Made by a program: the position numbers and the translations under genes
The notes under the pieces: generated by a model
Seen by the model: only the letters and a program-made list of their open reading frames with translations
What the model was told of the DNA's origin: nothing
Databases searched by the model: none
Shown here: positions 13,009 to 24,451 of the stretch, piece after piece
How the letters are laid out: each line of letters begins with the position of its first letter
Numbering within the stretch: the first letter of the stretch is position 1
Assembly: GCA_963920525.1 (NCBI GenBank)
Contig: OY986437.1
Span: forward strand, 34,549,563 to 34,613,562
Reading direction: 5' to 3'
Source of the DNA: Dichetophora obliterata
Taxonomy: Eukaryota > Arthropoda > Insecta > Diptera > Sciomyzidae
Length of the DNA: 64,000 nt

Positions 13009-13434
13009 AAAGTACTTCAAAACTCAATAGAAATTCGAATTTATCATACTGAATACTATTATTCTTAATGGAAAGTGTAAGTTTTAGTTTTACTTCTAGA
13101 TTATAATGTAATATTATTTAAAAGTTTTAATTATTTCTGTTATGTAGAAAAAGGCGGAAAAAATATGTATTATGCCTTAAAATTCAACATAAAACAGACA
13201 AACAAAACTGAAGAATTGATTTTGAACTGAATGAAATTGAAGTGTAAAAATCACCGCGACAACGATGGGAAACGGGCATGAGTGAGAGATTAATAGAAAT
13301 AACTGCATTATTGGTCACCAGTTAAAGGTAGACTCATTTTAGCAAATTAAGCTATTCCTTTCTATATGAAATAATTTGAAATCAATAGAAAGGGGTAACA
13401 GTTAAACCGGTTCATATGTGTATGGGGAAAATTA

Positions 13435-15945
13435 TGTGTCGTTTCTGAAAGTTCGACCCCTATTAAGCACAAAAATATTTTAATATCTGTAAAAATTTGG
13501 CCTCTAGGGGTTCCGCAAATCGCTTGAAGGTCATTTTAGAGCTATAAGGGATTTAAACCATTTTAAACGGAAAAACAATTGGAATTTACTTTGATAGGAA
13601 ACAATTAGTTCAGTCTTATTAAATTTTTTTTAAATATGCATCTGGTAATTTTGGCGAAGATTTAAACATGTAATTTTACTCTCTACGTTTTTCCATACAA
13701 AATTTTTTTCTTAATTTGGTGTAGCGTCATTTTTTTTGCAGTTTTGTATTTTTATGTGAAACTTAGGCTTTCTTGAGGTGCAACATATTTTACAGTATAT
13801 TGACTATAACTTGCAAAAAGATTCAAAATGCTACATTTATTTATTATTTCTAATATTACAGTATGCAAAAATGTAGTGGTTGCAAGCGCGTCGAAGCGAA
13901 TTTCATCTGGGGGGGCAGTACAAATGGGGGGGCAGTACAAATGGTGGTGCAAAAAAAGTTCACCAAAATTTCTTCACATGAAACATGAAGAAGAGAGAAA
14001 GAAGAGGAAAATATATAATACAAAAATATTATCGTTGTAAAAAAACTGATATTTTGAATAACTTTTCCTTTTAAATTGTTTATCTAGCTAAAAAAGTGGG
14101 GGCAACTGCCCACCTTTTCCCCCCGCTTCCGACGCCAATGAGTGGTTGCAGCTAGGGTTAAGTTACGTTTGTTCAGGGATGGCGTCTAGCATTGCCATAT
14201 AGCTATTAACTTGCAAATCAGTGTTGATACTTTTCATGCAAATTTCTTTGTGTGCATTTTTAGTAAATTTTTTATTGATAGATATATTTTGTCTCCAACA
14301 AAAAAAGAGGACTTTTAATTTTAAAAAATATAAAAAAATATCTCCAGAAATAAAGAGAACATGTCCGCTTTAAAAGAGACATGATGGCAACGGTAGTCAC
14401 AAGGTAGCCTCGACAACAACCTTTTTTCTTACGAGCCACGGTCAAGAAATGTCAAACAAAAGAAAACTGAAAAGAAGAGCGTCCAAACGTGGTTTTTTTT
14501 CTATCAACGTAGAAATGTAATTAACGATCATGATACAAAAAACTACAGATAAAGTATTCTCGGCGCAACGAACAACATTCACTGCGCACCTCGTCATTGG
14601 TGCTCGTCAAATGTGACACTTGATGAATGCATTCAAAAGAAAATGTCAAAAAGAGACGAAGATAGCAAAATGAAAACGCACAAACAGTCAAAACTCTGTC
14701 AAGCACATCAAGCAACGTAGCCACTTTTTGTGTAAATCGGTAAAAAGGGGAAAAAACACCGCTACAAAATATACAAATTTTTTTTCACAAACAGTACTAA
14801 AAAATATATTTACTTTATTTTGGACATGTGCTTTATTCAACAATATTTATTTCATTTCAGTAAAACAAGTCTTCATAAGAAAATTTAGGCATTTTAAAAT
14901 CTTTACACCCTATGAATAAATTGTGACTACGTTGCAAACAATGAGCACCTTGCACGTCACAGCAAAGATGGCGGACATGCGCAATACTTTATCTGTAGTC
15001 CTTTGTATCATGATTAACGATTCAGCAGAGAGAAGCATTGCATTAATAACAGAATTTAATAATTCAATAACTTCTAATAAAGAGCAAAACAATATTTGTA
15101 GCAAGTCGTTGATAAGCACAGAAAAAATTTTAAATGCATTACAAAAAAATCATATTTTTAATAAATAAATATTAGAAATAATACTAAATAAATGAAGTAT
15201 TTTTAATTTTTTCGCAAGTTATAGTCAATAAACTGCAAATTATGTTGCACCACAGAAAGCAAGTTAAGTTTCACACAAAAATACAAAATTACAAAAAAAA
15301 ATATAGCTAGAGAAAAAATTTTTTTTATGGAAAAACGATAATTTTCGTTGAGAGTAAAATTGCAAAATTTTTTTGTTAATTTGACATCAAAAACATTCAC
15401 ATATCTTCAAAATTGGAGAAATTTTCAGTACAACAACTTTTTCATAAAACATCGTTACCTAAGAATGAGAAAAAAACGACATGAAAATCAAAGTTTGGTC
15501 TTTCAATGCAAATATCTCCGCTATCCATTAATATATTTCATTCAAAATTTTTTTGTTCAAAAGTTCAATAAAATCACTTCACAAAAATAGGTTGAACTGT
15601 ACCGTTAAGTCAGTGTATATATGTTTTATGATTATGTCAAAAAAGGTCCAAAATATTGACTTTTTACTCAAAAAATGTCTCAAAAATTGTTGTTGTTGTG
15701 AAATCAATTAAAAATCCGCAAAAAATTACGAGATGCATATTTAAAAAAAATTTAATAAGACTGTACTATATATAATTGTTTCCTATCAAAATATATTCCA
15801 ATTGTTTTTCCGTTTAGACACGATATTTTTTATAATGGTTTAAGCCCCACATAGCTCTAAAATGACCTTCAAGCGATTTGCGGTTCAAATTTTTTTAGGT
15901 ATTAAATTATATATGTGCTTAATAGGGGTCAAACTTTCAGAAAAT
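13435..15945. mobile_element. nested fold-back structure, ~2.5 kb
   Basis: Outer arms: about 13440-13640 is inverted at about 15740-15945 (CGCAAATCGCTTGAAGGTCA pairs with TGACCTTCAAGCGATTTGCG). Middle arms: 13680-13825 is inverted at 15205-15360 (TTTCACATAAAAATACAAAA in reverse). Inner arms: 14518-14560 is inverted at about 14980-15027 around AACGATCATGATACAAA. The right arm has about 365 extra bases (15362-15725), which recur at 17270-17610. No credible coding frame exists inside. The best reading is a decayed fold-back or palindromic DNA element with an internal insertion or deletion. Confidence 0.75.
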
Positions 15946-16149
15946 GGACGCGCACTGGAACATTTCAACACTTTTGAAATGTAAACCGGTCTAGTAACAG
16001 TGGAAATAAGCAGGCCCCGAAACCTATGGGAGTCGTAGATATGGAAATTGATATTATAACTGCATACTTGGATTTGGAAACTTACTCTTAAAATCTGGAT
16101 TGGGATCAAAAAACTATTTTTAACTAGATGGGACTAAATATATATTTCT

Positions 16150-16930
16150 ATATATATATTTAGAATATTTACTCTAACATCAATTTGTGGACACATGTTG
16201 AATAATAATATCCTTTAATCACTGCAAATTATAACTACAAATTTTTAGTTTAGCAGAAAAAAAGAAGAAAAAACTAATATTTTGAGCCTTTTTTATGGAA
16301 GTATTACTTTTATTTTTTATGGAGATATTACCATAGGGTCGTTAAAATTTCACATAATTATATTAAAAAATATTACACTTACTTTTTGTACTAATATTTT
16401 CGACTATTTTTCTACTACTATTTTCTACTACCATTTGTTATACTATTTATAATTCTATCTCTAATTACTACCTGTATTACTAGTCTTTATACTAGTTTTT
16501 ATTACGTACGGAGTGACGGTATGATGGTGTGATATGATATGATGTCATAGTATGGGATGATACGTATATTTTTTACTGCTGTTATATACCAAAATTTTTA
16601 CTTTTATCCACTATTTCTTTTAAACAAATATTTCTACTGCTGTGTTCTACTACATATGAAATGATTGTATGCTTTTATGGTATTATTGTAGATGATGGGT
16701 TTGGTATGATAGGATATTATGAAATGCACATTTTTTTATTTTAATTTAATCTTCTCTAGAATATGCCTATTTATATTACAATTTTCTAATATTATTTCTT
16801 CTGCTATTTTTAAACTATTTTCTGCTATTATTTTGTGTTAATATTTCTACTTCTATTTTCTTTTACGTATGGTATGGCAATATTGAATGATGTTATGATA
16901 TCATTATATTATAATGAACAATTTTACATA
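16150..16930. repeat. degenerate array of TTTCTACTA / TATGATATGATA blocks
   Basis: Three loosely similar blocks at about 16380-16570, 16600-16720 and 16790-16915. Each goes from TTTCTACTACTATTT-type words to an ACGTATGG or CATATGAAATG step and then GGTATGATATGATAT-type words. The period is about 180-210 bases with heavy divergence. Confidence 0.45.
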
Positions 16931-17269
16931 TATAATCAGATTGAATCATTTAACGAAATACGAAGTTTTATTAAGATTCTTTAAAAAGTACATATCAAAA
17001 ATTTTACTATTTCAAAATCATCACTATCTATAGTAATAAAACTCATTTTCTGTTTGTTTGTTTGTTTGTTTGTTTGGTTTCTATACAAATCTAAACAGCT
17101 CAACGGATTTCGCTCAAACTAGGTACACATATTAAATTTATACCAATTTAAAATTTAACATACTTAGTTTTTGCCACGCCCCCTCTGAAATTTTTCAACT
17201 AACGGTAATTTTGTTACTATAAAACTTTTTTGTATCGGAGATTTTTGTGTATTTAATATTAAAATTTTT

Positions 17270-17612
17270 TGTTATTTTGACATCAAAAACATTCACATAT
17301 CTTCAAAATCGGAGAAATTTTCAGTACAACGACTTTTTCATAAAACATCGTTACCTAAGAATGAGAAAAAACGACATGAAAATCAAAGTTTGGTCTTTCA
17401 ATGCAAATATCTCCGCTCTCCATTAATATATTTCATTCAAAATTCAAAAATTTCAAAAGTTCAATAAAATCACTTCACAAAAATAGGTTGAACTGTATCG
17501 TTAAGTCAGTGTATATATGTTTTATGATTATGTCAAAAAAGGTCCAAAATATTGACTTTTTACTCAAAAAATGTCTCAAAAATTGTTGTTGTTGTGAAAT
17601 CAATTAAAGATT
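17270..17612 (+). repeat. second copy of the 15362-15725 segment
   Basis: Nearly identical over about 340 bases to 15375-15715, including AACATTCACATATCTTCAAA, CATCGTTACCTAAGAATGAG and GTTGTTGTTGTGAAATCAAT. The orientation is the same, about 1.9 kb downstream. The high identity means a fairly recent duplication or two insertions of one family. Confidence 0.85.
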
Positions 17613-18427
17613 GCACATCTGGCTACCTTTTTATGGCAAAGCATTTATTTGCAAAAATGCTTTCAGTTAAGCGCAAAAATTATTTGACTGTTTTTATCAT
17701 CAAAACAACAAGGTACCCCCTTTGATTTTTTCCCGAAATTTTTTTTTCCAAAATATTGTTTTTATATTTTTCACAAAAAAGTCTAGTCTCAAAAATAATT
17801 TATGTGAAAAAATTACGCCAATATCTCTTTGCAATCAAAAGTTATGGCTAAAAATCTATTGAATGCAGTTGAGTGTCTAGAGTAATTACGAACATTTTGG
17901 TTTACATAAAATCTTTCTTATAGTAATCTACTTACTTTTTTTTACCCCCTCCTGTTAAATTTTTTTTGTTTTGATGGCTCTCATTTTTTCCACTATTTTG
18001 TAATCGTTGTCACTGAGTTCTTTATCAATGGTAGTTTAAATGTTGCATATATATCACTATTTCTTCGAAAAGATGACTGTGAATAAGAATGATGTAAAAG
18101 TTAATTTTTTCATGTTTAATGTGTTCTTTGAACAATATTGTTGAAAGTCAAATTTCCACGTCAACTAAATATACCGACAAACAAAAGACAGCGAAAATTT
18201 GACATTTTAACTCTCCAATCATGGTTGTAAGCTTGGCTGCATTGAACACATTTTTAGGTTCAGTAGCGTACTAACCGAAAGTATGCTGAAAAGAATGCTG
18301 CAAAATATTATAAATTAGAAGTAAGCACTGCACTATTAACACGGTTTCAATATTTTAGAAATGTCGGTAACTGTTACTCAATTTAGTTCTTTTCGCACAC
18401 AGCGTAAACTTGCAGTAAAAAACATAA

Positions 18428-18793
18428 TAGGTCTGTTCGCGTAGTCGAATGCAAACGAAATATTTCAAAAGTTTTTCCTAGAAAGTGCCTGAAAAGCGTT
18501 CGTTTACTGAGAGAATTGGGTAATAGAGAGGAAATCACATTTTCTCTCCGTTAAAGTTTTTTAAAGTTTTTACAAGAAGAATTTCATCTTGTTAAACAAT
18601 GAAAACCGTCAAATGGTAGCTGTGTGTGTGTAGCAGCTGAGTTTTTTTAAATTTTCTTAGACGTATTTGACATTTTTCAATATTTTACCAGAAAGCGTTC
18701 GTTTACTTTTTAAAGTTGAAGTTTAAATTCTCTCAATTTTATTACTTTTGACGTTTTTCATTTCTTTACCAGAAAAGTACGCGAACAGACCTA
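18428..18793. mobile_element. TA-flanked MITE, 366 bp, Tc1/mariner-like ends
   Basis: The left end TAGGTCTGTTCGCGTA is exactly inverted at the right end (TACGCGAACAGACCTA). The terminal TA on each side fits a TA target duplication. Inside, AAAGCGTTCGTTTACT occurs twice. There is no coding capacity. Confidence 0.8.
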
Positions 18794-18950
18794 ATGGCAC
18801 TTCTTGCACTGTTCTTGCAGTTTTTTCAACTGGACTTATGTTGATCAACTGTTTACGTCGATAATATTGTAACAGGTTGCTGTATATACTATAATTTGAA
18901 ATTAAAAAGCGTCTGCTTTCTAACTTACACATTTTTGCTAATTTACATTA

Positions 18951-19124
18951 AGGCTGTGTTCGAATTGATCAAAATGCGACCTAAACTAAATTGGGTCGAT
19001 AAGGCAGTGCTTCCTAAATAATTTAGGAAATTCTTGACTTCCTAAATGCTTCTTATATTAGGAAGCACTGGATTATCGACACTATTTAGTTTATGTCGCA
19101 TTTAGATCAATTCGCACACAGCCT
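18951..19124. mobile_element. 174-bp near-perfect hairpin MITE
   Basis: It starts AGGCTGTGTTCGAATTGATC and ends GATCAATTCGCACACAGCCT. The arms stay complementary inward through GCGACCTAAACTAAAT, GTCGATAA, CAGTGCTTCCTAA and TTAGGAA. A transcript would fold into one long hairpin. There is no protein-coding content. A short target duplication could not be fixed. Confidence 0.8.
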
Positions 19125-20007
19125 AAGAAACGACTGTACAATTTTTCGCATAAAAAAGGAATTCTGAAGATTTAAGAAATTGCTTCAACTATCAGACTCA
19201 GTTCATTTTATTTTTTATTTTAGACACAAACCAACTGTTTTTTCCAACTGGAGAAACCACTGAAAAATTTAGAAAGGCTGGTGTCCATTTTCCTTTTTTT
19301 ACAAATTTAATTTCCATAAGCAAAGTGCAAGTAACATATTTACCAGTAACCAGTAAATTCAGTTTAGAACTAAAAAACAGTTTTTGGTTGTGAAAAGATA
19401 GTGATAAAATTATTCCTTCGTTAAAAAAGCACGGTAAATTTTTAACTAATATTTTTATAGTGATCTCAAACTTAAATTCAACATTTTTTTACAAAATTCC
19501 AAAATTTAAAAAAACATTAAATCGAGAAGTGTATATTAAAATGTTTATATAAATTACTCTCGAGTTAAACCGGGTATATCAGCTAGTTATATGTAAATTC
19601 ATATAAATTCGTATAAAATTAATTTCTACCGTGCATGTTTTTTTTGTGAGTGATGGAAATATATTTTTGAACCAGGAAATCAATGTAAGCCCAAAATAAG
19701 AAAATTACATAGATTTAATAGAGGCATATTCCAGCCAATCCATTCAGGAGTGAAGCTCAAAATAAATCTCTGTTCAAGTTAATTTTTTTAAACAAACCTT
19801 CCAGGAAAAATTGGAAGGCTTCTATCTACAAGTACAAAGTATAAAAAAACATTCCCCACCGTATTTTTTGGAAGCTTAGGTTTAGTTTTGTATTTATGTT
19901 GTTTCCAAACCGTTTCTTAAAGAATGCATGTGGAAACTTTTACTTATTGTCAAGCAATGACAACAGAAAATATTTATATCATTGTTTCCTAGCCGCTTAT
20001 TATAAAA

Positions 20008-20085
20008 TTCGATAGTCTAGTGGTAGCGCGCTTGACTGTCGCTTAGGGGTCCCGGATTCGAATCGTGGCCGGGAATTATCACAAC
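20008..20085 (+). repeat. tRNA-like sequence (Asp-type anticodon GTC), probable SINE head or pseudogene
   Basis: ATAGTCTAGTGGTAGCG matches an A box and GGATTCGAATC a B box of RNA polymerase III promoters at tRNA spacing. The loop ACTGTCGCT would present GTC, the Asp anticodon. The acceptor stem pairs only partly (AATTC with GAATT), and the anticodon and T stems are poor. I therefore read it as a tRNA-derived repeat head, not a working tRNA gene. Confidence 0.55.
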
Positions 20086-20345
20086 GGGAGAGGAATGTTT
20101 CCACATTAATTTATAGAACAGGGAAAAGGACTGCTTTCAATTCACTTTTTAAAACAGCGGAGAGGAATGTTTCCACATTAATTTTTAACACAGCATAGAG
20201 GAATGTTTCCCTTTAATGACATGCTATGTAAAAAAAGAAATGGAGTGTCCAATGGAAGGAAATGCTTTTTACATTCCATGGAATGTTTCCTGTTTATATC
20301 CAGGAATGTTTCAATTTCCCGGAAGGAATTTAAAAAGTTACTTTA
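20086..20345. repeat. minisatellite-like GAGGAATGTTTCC repeats
   Basis: AGAGGAATGTTTCCACATTA occurs at about 20090 and 20160. Shorter versions (GAGGAATGTTTCCCTTTAAT, TGGAATGTTTCCTG, AGGAATGTTTCAAT) follow up to about 20320. They directly follow the tRNA-like head and may be the body of the same repeat. Confidence 0.65.
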
Positions 20346-20377
20346 TCATAAATATTTTTTAAAGTTTTTTACTAAAT

Positions 20378-20545
20378 TACCTTGTTATTTATTATGTTGA
20401 TTTTATATGATTTAAATACAAATTCTAAAAACAAATGTGTATGATTTAAACATTTTGTTTTAAATACAAATTCTAGTTGTTTGATAGTTTAAAATCGTTT
20501 ATTGAGCTTTTAGGTCAAGGTTAGAAATAATTAATTGTTCTAACG
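20378..20545. repeat. dispersed repeat, inverted copy at 49465-49632
   Basis: ACCTTGTTATTTATTATGTT, TTGATTTTATATGATTTAAA and AGTTGTTTGATAGTTT appear here. Their reverse complements appear in matching order at 49465-49632, and both end in TTAATTGTTC / GAACAATTAA. The hammerhead-like motif sits just downstream here but is absent at the other copy. Confidence 0.75.
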
Positions 20546-20569
20546 AATCTTTCCAAAGAAACAACAACA

Positions 20570-20624
20570 ACTGATTTTATTGCAATTTCGGCCCTACTAG
20601 AGGCTTCATCAGAAATCTTTGTGA
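20570..20624 (-). ncRNA. hammerhead-ribozyme-like motif, type I layout
   Basis: Read on the minus strand, the order is GATTT, CTGATGA (complement of 20606-20612), an arm with GCC...GGC, then GAAA (20586-20589), ATTGCAAT, A, AAATC. GATTT and AAATC can form stem I. CTGATGA and GAAA are the two invariant core strings. ATTG/CAAT makes a very short stem III, and ATA is an allowed cleavage triplet. Short stem III and type I layout are known for hammerheads of Penelope-like elements. An A-C mismatch at the base of stem II is a weakness. Self-cleavage is inferred, not shown. Confidence 0.5.
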
Positions 20625-22140
20625 TACGAGGTGCAAGCGCGCATTAGCGCAGTAAATATATATATTAACTTTTTCTCAAAATTCACACTATATAAAGACA
20701 AGTATACATTAAAAAATGGTAACAGTATAATAAATTTCGCATAAAAAAGTCTCATATCCTTACTTTAAGTGGTACTATTGAATTTTTTCGCATTATATAG
20801 CCATTATATAGCATTTTAAGCTTAAACAAGATCTGAAAAAAAGAAACAAATGAATCGTTTAAAAAAATTAGCATACAAATACCAAGTAATAAATAAGATT
20901 TATTGTTTTTAATGTCTTTAGAGCAGCGATAACAGCTTCCAAAAACTTTCGCAAACGTCATTATTTCAAAATATAATGCTTGTTAGCATTGTTGAAACGT
21001 AAAAACTTCATCATAAATATTCAAAAAGGATGACATTGAAGAAGCGCACCATAAATTCATTAATCTTAAGCATTCTTAACAAAAGTATCTTTGCACACCC
21101 ATTTAATATAACAGGAATAACGCGTTTTTGCAGTTTTTCTAATAAATTATAGAACCTGAAGTGTGATCAAACTAGCTTCGATTTGCGATATAGTCCAATA
21201 ATTGTGCAAAATGCTTAAATGTCACAAAACTATCACAAAAAAGCAACTGCAAAGTTTTCGAAAACAACAAATTTTTAAGCTATATGCATCAAACTGTTGC
21301 ATAATCATTGATTTTTGTCGATGCTATCGAGTTTAGCGAAAAAGCAATAAACTTATGAGTATAACAACCTACGCTAATTTTAATTTTATGCTCTCTATTA
21401 TTGTAGGACATCTATTTAAATACCAAAATTACTTTTGTTTTCGACTATATTTTTTGTCCATTTCACACTTTGCGCATTGGCTTTCAAGCTGCACAATTCA
21501 TAAACTACTTAGTTTAAATGGAAAAATTATAGAAATAATTGCTTTGAATGAAGGTGGAGAATGTGGTAACGAAAAGTATGCTGTAAGAGCACAATATTTA
21601 AGCTAAAATGAACACACTTAAATAAGCATGTAATTAGCAAAATACGAAAGGAGTTATTAGAAAAACAAGAAAAATTCAGATCAGATATAATAACAGCGAT
21701 TGTAAGAAACAAATTGATTCGTCAAACAACAGAATTGACTTTCTATGCAAATTCTACGCTTTTTTAAGCTCAGATATGTACCTAAGGCTGAGCTCAGTCA
21801 ATATTTTGTAGATCGTTAATTTACTGCACAATAGTCACACAGCGCTTTTGCGTTAAAATAATAAGAAAAACACAATTACAATTAATGTGTTTAAATTTAT
21901 TGCGTTAGTTGTTAATATTAATAAATTTGCATATCACTTCACTGGAGTGCATGATTGCTTGTGCATTACGTGGGAAATTGAATGAATTGATAGAATTTAG
22001 CGAGACTCTAATACGAAGTGTGAGCTCGATACTTATATAAAAATTAATATCAAAATCAAATAGTACATAAAAATTAGCTTAAACAAACGGAACTGAAAAA
22101 TCGAGGCATTGAGAAGTTACCCGCTTTAGTTAAAGCAGGT
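20625..22140. other. AT-rich intergenic DNA
   Basis: No supported gene. Open frames of 61-83 codons (for example 21355-21606) have no recognisable features and overlap frames on the other strand. Confidence 0.5.
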
Positions 22141-22149
22141 TTGCCCACT

Positions 22150-24330
22150 AAGAGTTGATTAATGAGCCAAAAGGTACATTCTGCTTCGGTGAGTGTGGCT
22201 TGTCTTGTTGTGCTTATGTTTTATATTGGCGCGTCTGGACATTTTTTTGGACATTAATATACGTATTTTATATACAAATGGAAATTCATATACGTATATT
22301 ATATACAAATATTTTTAAAATGAACAAATTGAGCCAAATAAGCTCATTGAGCCACTCTTGGCTTTTTTTTTGGATCAGAAAATTTGGTGAATTGAGAATA
22401 TTTTTTACTTAAGAAATAAGGTAATTGGTCGAATTTAGACAAAAGAATCAAGTCAACTAATGCTAGGTTATGTAACAGGTTATGTAGGTTTGGTAACAGA
22501 AATTTAAACTTTTGCAAAAAACATGTCAGAAAATTTGTTAGACTGTAAATATTCTATATAAAAGGAACGAGTCAATTGAGCCAACTGTTCCAAAAGAGAC
22601 AAATGAGCCAAGTAAGACAATGTGAAATATACAGCAATGCTTTATCAGCACTGAGAAAAAATCTTTTGTAAAAATAAGCCATAATAAAACCATTGAGTCT
22701 AATAAGTGATAGACTTCCAAATGTCAAATGAGCCAAGGAAGCCAATGTGAAATGTTACAGCATTCATCAGCACTTTTGAAATTTTTTTGATAGAAAAAAA
22801 ACGATTCTTAAACTAAAGCAGCTAAACCAGCCAAACCAATTAAGCTAAAAAAACACAATTGAGCCAAATAAATCAATTAAGCCAAATAATCCACTTGAAA
22901 GTTGCATTAACATGAACGTGTTGATAAAAGTTTTTGTATACATTTTTTGAGTCAATTACTTTAATTGTGTTTACTTAGTCAAGAGAGTCAAATGAGCCAA
23001 GTACGTCAATGCTAGGCGATGTACACGCACTTTGGTTAGCAAAAATGTTTTGTAAGTAAGCATGTCAGAAAGTTTGGTTGAAGCAGTATATTTTATATTA
23101 AATAAACGAGTCAGTTGAGCCAATTGAGTTAACTCAGCCAACTGAGCTAAAAGAGTGAAAGGAGCCACATAAGCCAATGTTAGATGAAGAGCGTTCTTGC
23201 CTCAGCTCCCAAAAAATTTGACTCGCAAAAAAAATTTTTTCTTAAACTAAGCTAGCTGAACCAATTGAGCCAAATACGCTAATCAATCAATTGCCATATG
23301 GGTCAAATAAGCCAAGTAAGACGATGTGAAGTAGTATAGCAATGGCGCATATTTGGCTGATAGGGAAAAATCTATGTTAAACCAAACCAACTGAGGCCAA
23401 TCGAGCCAAGTAAGTAAGTCGTAAGATACACTAGAAAAATATTTTTGAATACACTTTTGGAGCCACGTTTTGGCGCAAATAAGCCAATTGAATTAAGTGG
23501 GCTGCGTGAGCCGCTATTAAAACGTTTGAAAGCAAACACTTTGAAAAATATACTTTTTTAAAACTTTGAAACTTTAGGTCAATACATTCAACTAAGCAAA
23601 ATGAGTCAGTTGCGCCAACGAAAGCAATCGAGTCGACTTTTAGCCACTATTGAAACGTAAATACTTTGGAAAATATACTTTTCTAAGACCAAGTCATCTG
23701 ATTAAGACAACTCACTCAGTTGAGTCAAATAAGTCAAATGAGCTTATAAGGCTCAAAACACGTAAAAAGTATGCATGCATTAAAACATATAGCAAGAATG
23801 CATCGAATTTGTAAAAAACGTCAAATATGTCGAAACTAAACAAAACTTTTTAACAAAAAGTAGAGAAAATATATCGAATTAAATTTAAAATAATTCAAGC
23901 AATAAACAAATGCTATTGGAGGAGTCAATATTGCTTTTTTAAGCAAAGCTAGCTGATGCTTTGGTGCCTGCAAAAAGTCAAAAGTTAGGACCTTTCTGGC
24001 ATGCCTCAAGCATGCTTCTGATGTGGGCTACTTCATAAGAATATGTATATTCAATCACAAATGTTGGATGCTTGAAGCATGCATGCCTCGTATGTGTATT
24101 GGGATATAGAGTCAAATGAGCCGATTAAGATAAGTAAGGTAATGTTTGCATATTTTAAAAATAGGTTGTGGGTAGAATTGTGTAAAAAAATATATTTTTT
24201 ATAAAGTTATCTAATTGAGTCAAACCAACCAATTTAGCCAAGTGAGCCAATTAAGTGAAGTGAGCCACTCTGAGTACATATCTGCTTGCATAAGTGTGAG
24301 AGTTAATTTAGTGAGTAGAATAATTTGGTA
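22150..24330. repeat. long degenerate array of TGAGCCAA-type 9-mers
   Basis: TGAGCCAA, AAGCCAA, GAGTCAA and similar words recur dozens of times, often in phase at 9 bases (TTGAGCCAATTGAGTTAACT near 23116). They come in clusters roughly 100-200 bases apart, several followed by CAATGTGAAAT or CAATGCTAGG and then a CAGCA...TCAGCAC block. A minus-strand frame (22971-23177) through one cluster reads LAQLAELTQLAQLTRL, which is the 9-mer in translation. It resembles a higher-order satellite that has drifted. Confidence 0.75.
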
Positions 24331-24437
24331 AACCCAAATTGAGTTAATATGTTTCGATCAACACGTCGTCGAATTCGGTGAGCAAGAATTTATAATTTTT
24401 TTTACTAACCAAATTACCAAATAATTTAACTGAATTA

Positions 24438-24451
24438 CTGCTATCTAGTGG
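24438..24451 (-). promoter_or_regulatory. CTCF-like motif
   Basis: On the minus strand this is CCACTAGATAGCAG, one mismatch from the CTCF core consensus CCASYAGRKGGCRS. A 14-base match can arise by chance, and occupancy cannot be judged from sequence. Confidence 0.25.

Larger units (their letters stand above)
17028..19586 (+). mobile_element. Helitron-like remnant with (GTTT)n head, heavily invaded
   Basis: The head CTGTTTGTTTGTTTGTTTGT followed by ACGGATTTCGCTCAAACTAG and TGCCACGCCCCCTC resembles the heads at 27.5 and 28.1 kb. An ending of the type seen at 29.23 kb (CGGGTATATCAGCTAGT) is at 19571-19586. In insects this head and CTAGT tail are typical of non-autonomous Helitron or Helentron-type repeats. 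That classification is from memory. Between them lie inserted repeats (17270-17610, 18428-18793, 18951-19124), so the two ends may not belong to one insertion. Confidence 0.35.

Noticed and set aside
20008..20085. Functional tRNA-Asp gene
   Set aside because: Acceptor, anticodon and T stems do not pair properly. Only the promoter boxes and anticodon loop are kept.
22971..23177. Leu/Ala/Gln/Thr repeat protein frame
   Set aside because: It is the 9-mer TGAGCCAA array read in one frame, not a gene.
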